A DNA stretch of 64,000 nt, from the NCBI RefSeq assembly GCF_000003815.2, contig NC_049989.1:16934287-16998286 (forward strand), read 5' to 3'. Source of the DNA: Branchiostoma floridae. Lineage: Eukaryota; Chordata; Leptocardii; Amphioxiformes; Branchiostomatidae. The notes under the pieces were generated by a model. That model made no database searches. It was not told where the DNA came from and was given only the letters and a program-made list of their open reading frames with translations. Both the position numbers and the translations under genes were made by a program. Positions 32,276 to 43,680 of this stretch are shown here, piece after piece (the stretch's first letter is position 1; each line of letters starts with the position of its first letter).

Positions 32276-32872
32276 CCCCCCCCCCCCCCCTTCACACACA
32301 CACACACTCTTCTTGCTAGGATTATGGAACATCTCCCCCCACTAAAACCATATTGTCCTGTTCATTGCCTTTGTTTGAGGTCCCAACAAAGTCTCAGTGA
32401 CGGCGATAGTTAAAGGTTGACGTAGTCCGGCTAGGTTCTGGGGCCACACAAGTTTATTACGCGATCTTTTTTACCAAAGTTATGCTTATTTCATTTAAGT
32501 AGCAGAACGAGAGGCATGTTTGGTTAGTCAGGAGAGTCTTAGCTCGTTGCTTTTCGCCCACCGACAGTCTGGAGTTCGAGTTGGAGTTTACTCTGTTCGC
32601 GTCGCGGATAATATAGCAGGTAAGGGTTAAATCCGGAGGACTTGTCACGGTCATGAGTGACAGGGATTCCTCACACGTAGTCCTGGGGTCCACATGTATG
32701 ACATCGGTGGTAGCTAGGGGTCGTTTTGGTTTTGACCGGATGATGGGAACAGTGCCTACAGAGACCTGGAATCGTTATGTATGCTGATCTTTAGGTGCCG
32801 GATGTGTGCGTTGCTCGATTGAGGGTAGAGAGCGTTTCCTGTTCCCCGGGTTGTAACAATCTTTGTGGACCG

Positions 32873-32965
32873 ATAGCTCAATGGTGCAAGGAGGTTGGTT
32901 CTATGATGTCGCTGTTTGGATTTCAATCAAAGAAACTTTATTAGCGTAGCACATTTCATGTACAC
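32873..32965 (+). repeat. Possible tRNA-derived SINE fragment
   Basis: TAGCTCAATGG at about 32875 matches the internal RNA polymerase III A box. About 50 bases on, GGATTTCAATC is a degenerate B box. A CTTTATTAG-rich tail follows. The body does not fold as a tRNA by eye. Low confidence. Confidence 0.25.
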
Positions 32966-33289
32966 GGAGACATGATCTGAATAAGTCACTAACTCACACT
33001 ATTTAAAAAGTAAGGTGTTAAAAGATAACGGACGAGAATGTCGAAATCTGGAACATTTCTTAAAATAAGAACATAAATAGTCATTTATTTTAAAAGTAAT
33101 TAAACTTTGCACAGAAAAGTTTGACATATTAACTTTGACAGATCATATTTCCGTTGTTTCTGCATAAATTTCAATCTGTTATATACTAGTGTCAATGGAA
33201 AGCGTGTGTGATTGTCTTTTTTATGGTATCAAACACTGTGATTATAAATTAGTGAAACGAGCACTAGGGCTGCTTACGTTAGTTGGTCA

Positions 33290-33845
33290 TCCAAAAAAAG
33301 TGCCCAAAATTTCGCTTTTTTCGTTCAACACTGTATCCATCCTGCTGGTACGGGTGTGGGTTTCATGGATTCAATCAATCATTTTTTTTAATAATCTTTG
33401 TTATACAGAATATCCAAGTTTATCTTTACAATTGAGTAAAGTATATGTGCCCTTTTGGCTGTTAGATGGCCGAATCAAGGTGTGGAGGCGTGAATGGGTC
33501 ACCAAATATAGTGCCCACATTTCGCTACTGTAGTACAACACTGCATGTAGTACATATTCTTTTGTTGACATTGACTTGTGTACGACGGTATTTGGATAAA
33601 CGAACAAGAATAAGCAATACACAGTTGTCAACGCCAGTTGATAAAGTTTATTCTTTATCAAAACAAACAAAAAGTCACAGTGACAAAGTTCATGGGTCAA
33701 CACAAAAGGTGCCGAGATTTCGCTACTGTAGTACAACACTGTATTCAGTGACATATTCTTTTGGTAAAATTTACTTGTGTACGACGGTATTGTTAAAAAA
33801 AGCAATATAAATTTGTCAACGCCAGTTGATAAAGTTCATTCTTTT
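33290..33845. repeat. About 200-bp tandem repeat, three units
   Basis: The word TTCGCTACTGTAGTACAACA occurs at 33521 and 33719, with a worn version at 33311 (spacings 210 and 198). Units end GCCAGTTGATAAAGTT(T/C)ATTC. The array stops where the 3' end of the LINE (33850 onward) begins. Confidence 0.7.
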
Positions 33846-35971
33846 TTCCCCCAAACTTTATTCAGATAAGCAAAAACATACAATACAAGAAAACTTAAAC
33901 GAGAACATACAAGTGCACATACACTGACAGGTAAGTACTTGTGGTAGTGATAAACAGGTTACGGTTCCCACTTTTTGTTATGTTTACTTATTTTGTTTTT
34001 AGCTGTTGCGATATTTTTTCCATTTTTGTACATATTTAACGAAGGCAATAAACATGTGGATGGATAGATTTGATGTCTCCCGGTTTTTATAGATATATAT
34101 TTTACCCAATAGAATTATAACGTTGGCAATTACTGGTGTTTCGCTTGATAAATACCCTGGTAGTACATTCAATGGGTTGTTGATATCTAGGTAGTGTCCA
34201 GTTATGGAATTATACCAAATTTGAACCTTTTTCCAAAAATGAAAATACAATTTGACAACTCCAAAATAAATGTTTCGCTGTTTCGTCATCCTCCCCGCAC
34301 AGAGAACATTTCGAACTGCTTTTAATGTTCCAAATATACAGCATTCTGTTTGTAGCTAGAAACTTATGCAAGAGTTTAAATTGGAAGATCCTGCTGGTGG
34401 AATCTATTGTAAGATTGTAGGGTAACTGAAATATTTGTCTCCATGGGAGGGCAATGTTAAAATCATCTTCCCAGTAGAACATGGTGTTTACAGGATTTAT
34501 CTTAAGGCTTTTGCTTTCCATAAAGAAGTCATACATTTTCTTATTGATCTTTGTTCCTTTACACCATTCATAGTTTTTAAAGAGCTGCACACTTGCAAGT
34601 GATTGAAATTATTAGTAGTTTGTCTCGTACACACTCTCGCTAATACAGAAAGCAACCTATTGTATGTAAATTCAGAGCCGAGCTTCCCATGTTTCGTAAT
34701 TAATATGTGATATGACATGGGTATCCCATTTGTGTCTAGCAAGTCTTCAACAAATGTAATACCGCTCCCAACAAAGTTCTGCCATAGAATTGGTTTACTT
34801 TCAATTTAAAAAATTGAATTGCACCATAACATTTGCTGTTGCCAAGAATTCGAATCGAAATCTGGAGGATTATGTTGGAAGGCTAGCCATGCTGAGATGG
34901 CATCTCGAAAAAATAGGCTAGTATTTGGAAATTGCTCTTGTAATATCCTATCAATTGTCCTGTCATCATTGCCTAGTTGCATAAATGGGAATAAACCTTT
35001 ACAAAATGTAACATGTGTATTTGATAGTAACTTAGCACAGAACCAATCTCTATTACAATAAAGTGTTGGAATCCATGAAGCCTTCAAACTAGCATTAAAT
35101 GCATATAAGTTGATAAGTTTCAATCCACCACATTGATAGGTATTGTACAGAACTTTTCGTTTTACTCTTTCAGGACTGTTGTTCCAAATAAAATTGAATA
35201 TTTTCTTTTCATACAATTGGAAAAATACTTGAGGTGGGGATGGGAGAGTCAGAAAAAGATGTGCAAACAGTGAGACTACTAAAGTATTCACTATCGTAAC
35301 TTTGCCGTATAATGTTAACAACTTCCCCTCCAGGGTTGTAATACAGAATCCAGTTTTGAGAGGCAAAGGTCAAAATTGGTAGGTACAATTTCATCTATAT
35401 TAGATGGAACTTGGACTCCTAGCTTGTTAAAAGGCCCATCTGTCCATTCTACCGGATATGGGCATGGTAGCTGAAAGTCTGTGCCTTTGAGAGATCCTAT
35501 TCTAACAATCATGCACTTACCATAATTTGGAATGAGGCCAGATATCGTAGAAAACAAGTCTAAATCTAGAGTGAAATCAGTATCGTCCGCATATTGGGAT
35601 AACTTTGTTTCTATCCCCTGCGTTACCAACCCCCTTATCTGTGTGTTCCCTCTGATCCTAATTGCTAATAACTCAACGGCAATAATGAACTAGAGTTCCA
35701 TGAACACATACCTTTGCCAAATAAACCAGGTTTGTTATGTAGAATGATGTCTGCAGACAAATGCGTTACTCATTTCATTTTCTTTATAATTATATGCTTG
35801 GAGTTGGTTTATAAAATTTCGGCATTCATTATGCAAATTAGATCCCAAGTTACAATTAATTGATATCAAATTGTATCAAGCATTACTTAAGATATCAGCA
35901 TACCAAAAATCATGATGATCCTTTGATCCATTCTCTTTCAAAGTCTTTAAATACACCTCTTACTCTCTTCC

Positions 35972-36650
35972 CTCTTTCTCAGTTACATATGTGACAACTT
36001 TGATGAAAGTACTATAATGGAATGCAGTGGATTTATTAACTTTTCCTAATCAATTATGCAAATTACCTGTTTTTTTGCATAATAAGTATCACATTATATA
36101 AGTCTTCACTTGGGCTATCTACATGCCAAAAATCATGACGATCCGTCAACACGTTCATATTTTCTCATTAATTATGCAAATGAGATCATCATTTGCATGA
36201 TAAATATGTATTGACATTTCTCTCTTTCTCAGCTACATATGTGACAAGTTTTAAAGTCCTATCATGGAATGTAGTGAATTTATAAAATATCCTCATTAAT
36301 TATGCAAATTAGCTGTTGATTTGCATAATTGGTATCTCAATATGTAGGTCTTCACTTACGCTACCTACATACCAAAAAACATGATGATCCGTCAACATGT
36401 TCATATTTTCTCATTAATTATGCAAATGAGGTCATAATTTTCATAATTGATATCTATCGACATTTCTCTCCTTCCCAGCTACATATGTGACAAGTTTGAA
36501 AGTCCTATCATGGAATTTAGTGGATTAATGAATTTTCCTCATTAATTATGCAAATTAGCTGTTGATTTGCATAATTAGTATACCATTATGTAAGTCATCA
36601 CTCATTCTATCTACATACCAAAAATCATGACGATCCGTCAACACGTTGTA
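35972..36650. repeat. About 248-bp tandem repeat, nearly three units
   Basis: AG(T/C)TACATATGTGAC occurs at 35981, 36231 and 36477 (spacings 250 and 246). Each unit carries CATTAATTATGCAAAT motifs once or twice and the phrase AAATCATGA(C/T)GATCC. Noncoding. Confidence 0.75.
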
Positions 36651-36689
36651 GAGTTATTCTCGTCCAAAGATTGAAAGGAAACCGGCGCC

Positions 36690-36985
36690 TGCAGTTCCAA
36701 AAAAGCCGCTAGGGGGCCCAAACTCACAGCACTTACTCTCTGCCTCGAGGACTATCTACCACTCAAAAATCATGACCACAGCATGTCCAGAACACGAGAT
36801 ATAAAAAATTGAGTTTCCGCTGCAGTACCTTAGCAAGCCGCTAGGGGGCCCATTATCGAACTTGACCTTCGTTTTCCCGACCCCTACCCACCTACCAAAT
36901 ATCATTAGGATCCATCCAAGGCTTCTCGAGTTATGCTGTTAACACACAGACACACACACACACACACACACAGACTCACAAGCCC
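36690..36985 (+). repeat. Dispersed noncoding repeat family, copy 2
   Basis: It contains GCCGCTAGGGGGCCCA twice, CTGCAGTACCTTAGCA, TTGACCTTCGTTTTCCCGACC and ACCAAATATCATTAGGATCC, ending in an (AC)n tract at about 36943-36972. It parallels 45.8-46.13 kb along its length. Confidence 0.6.
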
Positions 36986-38394
36986 AAAGCATAACCTTAG
37001 CCATTCTGGCAAAGGTAATAAGTACGGGGAAAGGGGGCATTCCTGCCTCACCCCTCTCTTGGATTTGAAAGGTTCTGACAGATGGCCGAAATTGATTATT
37101 CTGCTCGATATGTTACTATACATTACATTCACCCATTTGATAAATGACGTTCCGAAGTTAAAGAATTTCAATTCTTCAATGATAAAGCCCCACCTGATAC
37201 TGTCGAAAGCTTTTTCGAAGTCAGTTACAAAAATGAGCCCAGGTTTTTCTTCTTTCTCATACATCTCCATTATCTTTAAAATTCTACGGATTCCATCACC
37301 TATATATCTGCCTTGTATAAACCCGTTTTGGTCATTATGAATTAGTTTGTCCAGTACTTTTTCGAACTCTGAAAGCAAGGCATTTAGAAAGAATTCGGAC
37401 GTCACAAGACGAAAGGGTCAGCGGGCGCCAGTTCTTTAAAAGAGATGGCTCTTTATCTTTCCCGTTTGCATCTTTTTTTAGAAGGAGTGAGATTAAACCT
37501 TCTTTTCATAAAATTCCACCGGAATGCCATCAAGTCATGGGGATTTCTCTTTCTTAAAAGACTTCATCGCATTTTTTAGTTCTATTTCTGAGATTAATCC
37601 CCCGCATTGCTGTCTTTCTTCATTTGAAAGCCGATTTTGGTAGTCTTTCGGGAAAAAAGATTGACAGGTTTCTTCTTTAAGTGGAATGTGATGATTATGA
37701 AAAGAATATAGTGAAGAGAAGTATTCTATTTCAGCTTGTAGAATATCTGTGGGATCCGTTAAGGTACGCATATCTGTAGTTTGAAGTTTTAAAATGTTCT
37801 TTCTCACATAGTTCCTATGAACTAGTTTCAAAAGATGTTTTGAACACTTTTCTCCAGTCTCCATCCAACGAGATCTTTTTAGAAAAGCTGATTGTTCTGC
37901 TTTTTCACGACTCAACTCCTCAAGTTCTTTTTGTTTATTTTCATAAGATTCAAGAAGTTCTGTAGAGGGGGAGGGGTTTTCATCCAATCGGGATTTAAGT
38001 TTGTTTATTTCAACATTAATTTCGTTTTCTTTGTCATTGTGCAGTCTTTTTTTCCAAGAAGAATATCGGATGGAATGTCCTCGAATACAACATTTAAGCG
38101 TATTCCAAAGAATATGGGGTTCTGCAGAGCCTTTGTTATGTTTTAGAAAGTCATTTATAAAGTCACGGTTTTTTTTATATAATGGGGGTCGGATAGTAGC
38201 TTCCAATAACCACGACCCCTCTGGTATTCGGACAAAGTAATTGATATTGATACTAGGTTATGGTCTGATCTTAATAATCTAATTTCAATAATAATGCAGT
38301 AAAAATCAAGTTGTGGCGGTAGTAGTGACGTAATCCACTTTTACAGGTCATAAAAAGACCAAAGTGATGTTTGTGGGGTCAAATTTGCATTCGG

Positions 38395-38765
38395 CATGTG
38401 CCAAAACCCCTGTATACTAATTTGTTTTCTTATATCTTCAAGGATAGGGAAAATATGGTGATTTTGCATATTCAATTAGCGGACTCTGATCTTATTACCC
38501 CTGAAACTCAATTTTTCAGAATTATTAATCATTTCTAAACTAGATGTATAAATCTAATGTCCATATTTCAAATCAACATATTATAAAACCCCTGTACACC
38601 AAGTTTTTTTCTTGTATCTTGTATGAATGCGTAGATATTGTAATCTTGCATATTTAATTTGCTGATCATGAGAAATTATGCATAATTTTCAGGCCTTTGA
38701 ATGACCATAACTCTCTAACGGTATGTCCGATTTTGTTGAAATAAAAACCATTCTATTTGTTTCAC
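38395..38765. repeat. About 182-bp duplication
   Basis: AAAACCCCTGTA occurs at 38403 and 38585 in similar surroundings (a TTTTCTTRTATCTT word and TTGCATATT follow each). Two diverged tandem units lie directly beyond the truncated 5' end of the LINE. Confidence 0.5.
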
Positions 38766-38769
38766 TGAG

Positions 38770-40245
38770 ACCTATCCAATAATATCAAGATTTAAAAGTT
38801 ATGATGAGTTTGAAATTTTTGCGTTATTTGAGACAGCTACTTTGACCTTGAATTATGACAGACAAAAAGTGACATTTGATAGGAAAGTATGTTAATATTA
38901 TGAAAATAGAACTACATAACAAATAACATTGATAGTTATTTTTTTGAAAATATTACTCTGGTCAATTACGGCATGTGACACGGTTCTAGTTAGTTGAAAA
39001 CACGTGTATTCTTGTAACTTTTTAACGCATGGTCGTATTGTAACGAATCTTCATACAGAGTTAGTACCATGTGGTACATATAAAATGCACATGTAATCTC
39101 AATTGATGCACTGTAATTTAGGGTTAGAAATAACGATACTGTTGATTCATTGATGTATGTATTCCCCAGCGGGGACACGGAATATATCCTTGATTTTTCA
39201 CGAGATAAGAGTTTATTTACAACAGAAAAAAATCCGTCCAAGGGTATTTTGCATTATTATACGAAATGGTGATAATTGTGGGGCAAAAACATCAAAAACT
39301 AAGATTTTTCCTACTTTTTTCGCCAACATATCGCTGTTACAAAAATATCATAATTCTAAGTTCAAAGACCCTTGGATATTATCTATCTGCAAGCTATAAT
39401 GCTAATAAAATAACCACTTTTTCTATCAAGTATACAATTTTGACCGGGGAAATAGCATTTAAAGCTAGTAAACACGTTCCGCTCTCAGCCCGGTCCTATC
39501 AGTCCCCGTTTTCGCGCCATTTCACTCTCCGGGGGGTTCGAACGCGTTCGGAAGGTACCATTATGCTGCTTTCGCGGGGGTGCCATTTTCGTTATATGTT
39601 CATATTTGACAAACACTTGACTTATTTATAACGGGTACCATTCAAAAGACATCCCATAATGAATTGTTGTGTGCCATAGATTGTAACTTCCTTTTCTTTT
39701 ACAAATCCAATGCAAATTTGTATGTAACATTGGACTATTCTGATGGCTCACGTTTCCTCGGGGTTACCTGCGGTCACTGGTTCGACGACTCGATTTGGTG
39801 GCTACATGGGCCCGTTTAGATGTATTTTTATCGTACTTAGCCAAACGACGGTTGTCGATGTTTATATATACATTATAATGGTGCTAATGACTCTCCAATA
39901 ACAGGCTTTAGTTCTTCAAAAAGACAGGTTTATGGTCAGGATACGAGTGAGAACTCCAGTCGCTGTGGGTTGTCGACACTTATCTGTGCTGCACTTGCGA
40001 TGTCAACCCGTCACATGTCTCATAACAAGGAAGACGCGTTTATTCATCAACATTTCATTGTCCCCACTTATAAACTGTATGAAAACATTGAAAATCACCA
40101 GCAAGTTTCCCGTTCCGTCAAATAGCAAAGTCTTGTTTAAGTCACCCGCCAGCTGGGCTGAAAATTGACCGTCCAACATGATGCCAGATTCATGTTCGAT
40201 AGAACGACTCACATGCCGTAATTGACCCGAGTATTTTGAAATTTT
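38770..40245. other. AT-rich DNA without recognised genes
   Basis: Short frames at 39.2-39.6 and 39.9-40.2 kb on both strands show no domains. Nothing further supported. Confidence 0.35.
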
Positions 40246-40254
40246 GCTCAGCCA

Positions 40255-40372
40255 CCCTGCAATCCTACCTTAAAGGCAATATTTACGTGCAATTATATGT
40301 CGTGTATAGATCCGTAAAGAAGGAAAATAAGTCACCATTACGCACGTTTTTTTTTCGTGCCGTGATTTATTA
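40255..40372 (+). repeat. Segment shared with 52.26-52.38 kb
   Basis: TTAAAGGCAATATTTACGT, then GTGTATAGATCCGTAAAG, a TACGCA word and TTTTTCGTGCCGTG occur in the same order at 52265-52377. This is a direct repeat about 12 kb apart. Confidence 0.65.
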
Positions 40373-40483
40373 CGTGACCAGATTGCCCATACGGGTTACA
40401 AGGTAATTATATATATATATAAATATATATATCTCTTCCATTTCTGTCCCGGGAATGTATATACTGCCAGTACGAATATTTCA

Positions 40484-40501
40484 GGAACACACACACACAC
40501 A

Positions 40502-40536
<35 letters not shown>

Positions 40537-40560
40537 CACTACACACACACACACACACAG
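40484..40560 (+). repeat. (AC)n microsatellite
   Basis: An almost pure CA/AC tract with a few interruptions. Confidence 0.9.
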
Positions 40561-40644
40561 CGTGCAGATCCGTAGTCACAGAGAACAATATCCATCTACT
40601 AAAAGGTCATGTCCCCTTATCTGCACTTCACATTTTATGACGCA

Positions 40645-40770
40645 TGTAATTCTACAATGTGATAGACACTAGAGGGATTTATCGACGAGCTCAAAGGAGG
40701 GCCCGCCTATGACAAACAAAAAGGCGCAGAGTATATGACATCATAAATTGGCTTCATCAGCCTGTAGACA
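40645..40770 (+). repeat. Segment shared with 42.4-42.53 kb
   Basis: The order GTGATAGA(C/A)ACTAGA, GGATTTATCG, TGACAAACAAAAAGG, GGCTTC and TGTAGAC is the same at 42408-42520. The two copies lie either side of the terminal-inverted-repeat element at 41.27-42.17 kb. Confidence 0.65.
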
Positions 40771-41270
40771 CTGTTTGCTTAAACCTCCCCCCTTTAATGT
40801 AAAGTCAGCTCAAATGTAACGGAATGACGTCGGAAAGGATGTATCTGTATCATATAGGTTTCACACGGGAGGAGATTTTCTTTTCTTAGTTAAACTAAAC
40901 ACCCTAACACAGCAGGAGCTATTCATGGCCATTTAAAGCCGCTGTTTTAGTGAAAGGCGCATGTGGTATATTGAGCGGAAAATACTCTTTATTTGGCAAA
41001 AGCAATGCCTCTTCTAAAAATAAACGCTACCATTCTGATCTTTTTTTGCGCCTATACATAAGATGGGGGACATCTCCATAGACCTATACTAATAGAAGTA
41101 TGAAAAATGAGATGACATGTAACGGAAAGGCAGTGAAAAGATATTATCTCCTATATGTAATTTCCGCCTTTAATAGAGAACTACGAAAATATAAATAAGG
41201 CGAAGTTTAACTGATTGTATATGAACATATTGTCGGTACAAAGCCTGTAGGTGTTTTTCTGTACATATAC

Positions 41271-42173
41271 AGACAAACCTGTCTATAGCGGCCACTCATG
41301 GGACTGGTCAAAATTGGCCACTATAGAGAGGTGGCCACTATAGAGAATGTGCTAATTAGTTGACCACAAGCAATAAGTTACACATGGTTTTAGTACCCAC
41401 TGATCTTTATTCACATAATACAGTACTGTTCATGTACTGCAATGATTTTTACACTATATGTATTAAGAAAACAAAAGCTATAAAAAGTTTTAAATGTTCT
41501 ACAGTTGATATTGTCTGAAGAGACCGGTATCGTCATATTTCTTTGATCTTTCGTCTTGTATCCATTGATACTTCGCCGTCCGTGTGTTCCCTCCCGCGTT
41601 CACACGTCAGATTCGCCCATTATGCTAATGTGATACTCACAAGAGAAGTCACGTCATTTTAGACTTATCTCTTAATAAATGTAAGAATAAAATCCACCAT
41701 AGTCTGAAGTTCATATCATTTTGTCTTTGTAACAGTTAATGTAGACATTTTTGTGATGTAAATTAACCTAAGCGATAGTGTATTAGAACGTAACTTTAAC
41801 ACAATTTACCTCCGTAATATTGGTGTCGTCTATTGACCTTATACGACCTCGTTTGTCAGCGGGTATGGGTAGCGCCAGTTTACGAAGTTTTGTTTTGAAA
41901 GTAAGTCAAAGAGGTTTTAAATCCGGCGTAGGGTGACGATACGGCCGCTGTATATTGCCGAACGCGTGACGAAACATAGATCAGCGGTCCGCGTGGCCGT
42001 AATCGGCAGTGTTTTTGTACCTGCGGGACCGGTAATCCTGTGGCCGTGGCCGCGTTGGACAGGTGGCCGCTAAGCCTATTTCTTAATCATTACGAATCCA
42101 AGGGACCGACAAAAAGTGGCCACTGTGGGCAGGTGGCCGTTATGCAAAGGTGGCCCTTAATACAGGTTTGACT
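41271..42173. mobile_element. Terminal-inverted-repeat element, non-autonomous
   Basis: The left end AGACAAACCTGTCTATAGCG then GCCAC is mirrored at the right end, which in reverse complement reads AGTCAAACCTGTATTAAGG then GCCAC. Just inside both ends, GGCCAC words are repeated (GGTGGCCACTATAGAG near 41325 and GGTGGCCG near 42060 and 42130), as sub-terminal transposase sites often are. ATATA adjoins both ends and may be the target duplication. The interior (about 900 bp) has no long frame, so this is a cut-and-paste element that would need a transposase supplied in trans. Superfamily not resolved. Confidence 0.65.
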
Positions 42174-42399
42174 ATATAAGCAACACCCGATTCATCTATA
42201 CGGCACATATAAGGATACTTAAATGTTATGTAAAGATATCACATGTATTTAATTTTTCTTAACGAATACGGAAAGGTTACGGAAATGTAAAACCATAGTT
42301 TCCGTGGTCTTTACGATACCGTGAACTCTGCGGAAATATTTTCCCACCTTTAGGCTACATTTAAGTATTTAGGAACGTAGGCTTAAATATTCGTTTTAG

Positions 42400-42525
42400 T
42401 GCTGTGAACGTGATAGAAACTAGAAGGATTTATCGGTCAGGAGGGGCTTCCTGTGACAAACAAAAAGGTGCTGAGTTTATTTATTGCTTCATATACTGGC
42501 TTCTTCACCTTGTAGACGCTGACGC
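42400..42525 (+). repeat. Segment shared with 40.65-40.77 kb
   Basis: Direct repeat partner of 40645-40770, about 1.76 kb downstream of it, with substitutions and small indels. Confidence 0.65.
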
Positions 42526-42539
42526 CATGGAACATTGGA

Positions 42540-43680
42540 CCCTTAACGTTTCAAGTTGTTTTCCACCCCTTGAATTTACGTGGTACATTGGTATATGTGC
42601 AAACACTCCGACACCTTGTGTACACTTAGTAGTCAGGACGTCGACGAACCGACCAGTCGACGCCAAAAGAAGGCCTGGGTAACTTTCACACTACAGGCAT
42701 TTCCACGAGGCGACCATCCAAACTTCGAAGAGATTCCGCTAGGAAGTGACTTCGGGAAGCGAGCGTGACTGTGATCATATCGATTGACAAAGGTGAGACA
42801 ATCCTTCCCTTTTTCCAGCATATGGAACGGTTATAGACATGGCGCGAATGTCGTACAATGGCAATATGAGGGCATTATTAATCTTAATCTTGTGATAGTG
42901 CCCCAGTTTCCATGTTTGTTATACGCAAAAGGCTGTCTGAGATACCTGTCGGCGGTTGGCTCTCACACGAATTATACGACATCCAAATCGTACGACTACC
43001 CACGATGAAGGTGACGGCGCCATTTGCAGATCCCGTTGCGGGAATTACTAATACCCCTGTCACATTGCGCGAAAATCGATCGGATGACGAGTCTGTGAGC
43101 TCTAAATGACATGACGGCAGTAATACGTCCGGAGGTTTCTCGATCAGCGCGCGATTTTTTGGAGTAACCGCTGCTCGCTGTGCACAGAAACTTGTTCTTA
43201 ACATCATCAGCGAATAGTCGCCGGTGAGCTTTGAGGTGTTGGTCGAATAGAGACCGACTTATTGCCTCACCTTCTCAACCATCAACCCGGACCATGGGGG
43301 ATGTCTCCGCTCTTCCCCACGCCATGCCACCCACAGGAAAGAGTGGGAGGAATTATTGGACGCTTTTCCGACAACTACCCTTGTTCGGCCCAGAACACAA
43401 AACACCTATTCCAGCCCCCACCCTGGTCTTGCCAACCTGGTACACCGCGAAGAGGGCCACCTTCCATAAAGTAGAGGAAGATTTCTGCGACTAGATAGCA
43501 TTCTGTAATACATTTGTACAGTGTGTATTTTTCAGTTTGTACACACAATATCAGTTTTAGCGAGTTAGTTTTAATCAGTAACTGCTGAGTGAGAAATGGG
43601 ATTTAAAAAAATAATAATAATGCATATCTTTAGTTGTTAACTGTTGTAGATTCGGCTAGGATAAGTACACGATATTTTGA
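42540..43680. other. Open frames, no family recognised
   Basis: Overlapping frames on both strands (for example 42884-43207 minus and 43231-43494 plus). Base composition is more balanced than in the neighbouring DNA, so an old exon is possible, but there is no domain, start context or splice pair to support one. Confidence 0.2.

Larger units (their letters stand above)
35709..37017. mobile_element. Composite insertion bounded by an 11-bp inverted repeat
   Basis: The LINE reverse transcriptase is split by about 1.3 kb of AT-rich noncoding DNA. Its ends are TACCTTTGCCA (35709-35719) and TGGCAAAGGTA (37007-37017), a perfect inverted pair. Inside are a roughly 248-bp tandem array and a copy of the dispersed repeat that ends in (CA)n. 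A few unexplained bases lie between 35697 and 35708, so the target duplication is not clear. No transposase is present. Confidence 0.5.
33850..38285 (-). mobile_element. L1/Tx1-type LINE, interrupted and frameshifted
   Basis: Reading down from 38285: end of endonuclease (RSDHNLVSISIT), then RT N-terminal region (37535-38206; LWNTLKCCIRGHSIRYSSWK and RSRWMETGEKCSKHLLKL). RT core follows (36985-37405; NDQNGFIQGRYIGDGIRRIL, FVTDFEKAFDSIRWGF, KRGVRQECPLSPYL). After an insertion (about 35709-37017) the ORF resumes with IIAVELLAIRIRGNTQIRG and QYADDTDFTLDLD, then the thumb/linker (34806-35366), a zinc-knuckle-like C-terminus (CSLCGEDDETAKHLFWSC at about 34240-34310) and the 3' tail. The enzyme would nick DNA and prime reverse transcription at the nick. 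Several frameshifts and the 5' truncation make it inactive. The tail copy at 5.8 kb is a close relative. Confidence 0.85.

Noticed and set aside
42633-43494. Cluster of medium frames as a host gene
   Set aside because: Frames on both strands have similar quality; no domain, paralogue or splice pair supports any one of them.
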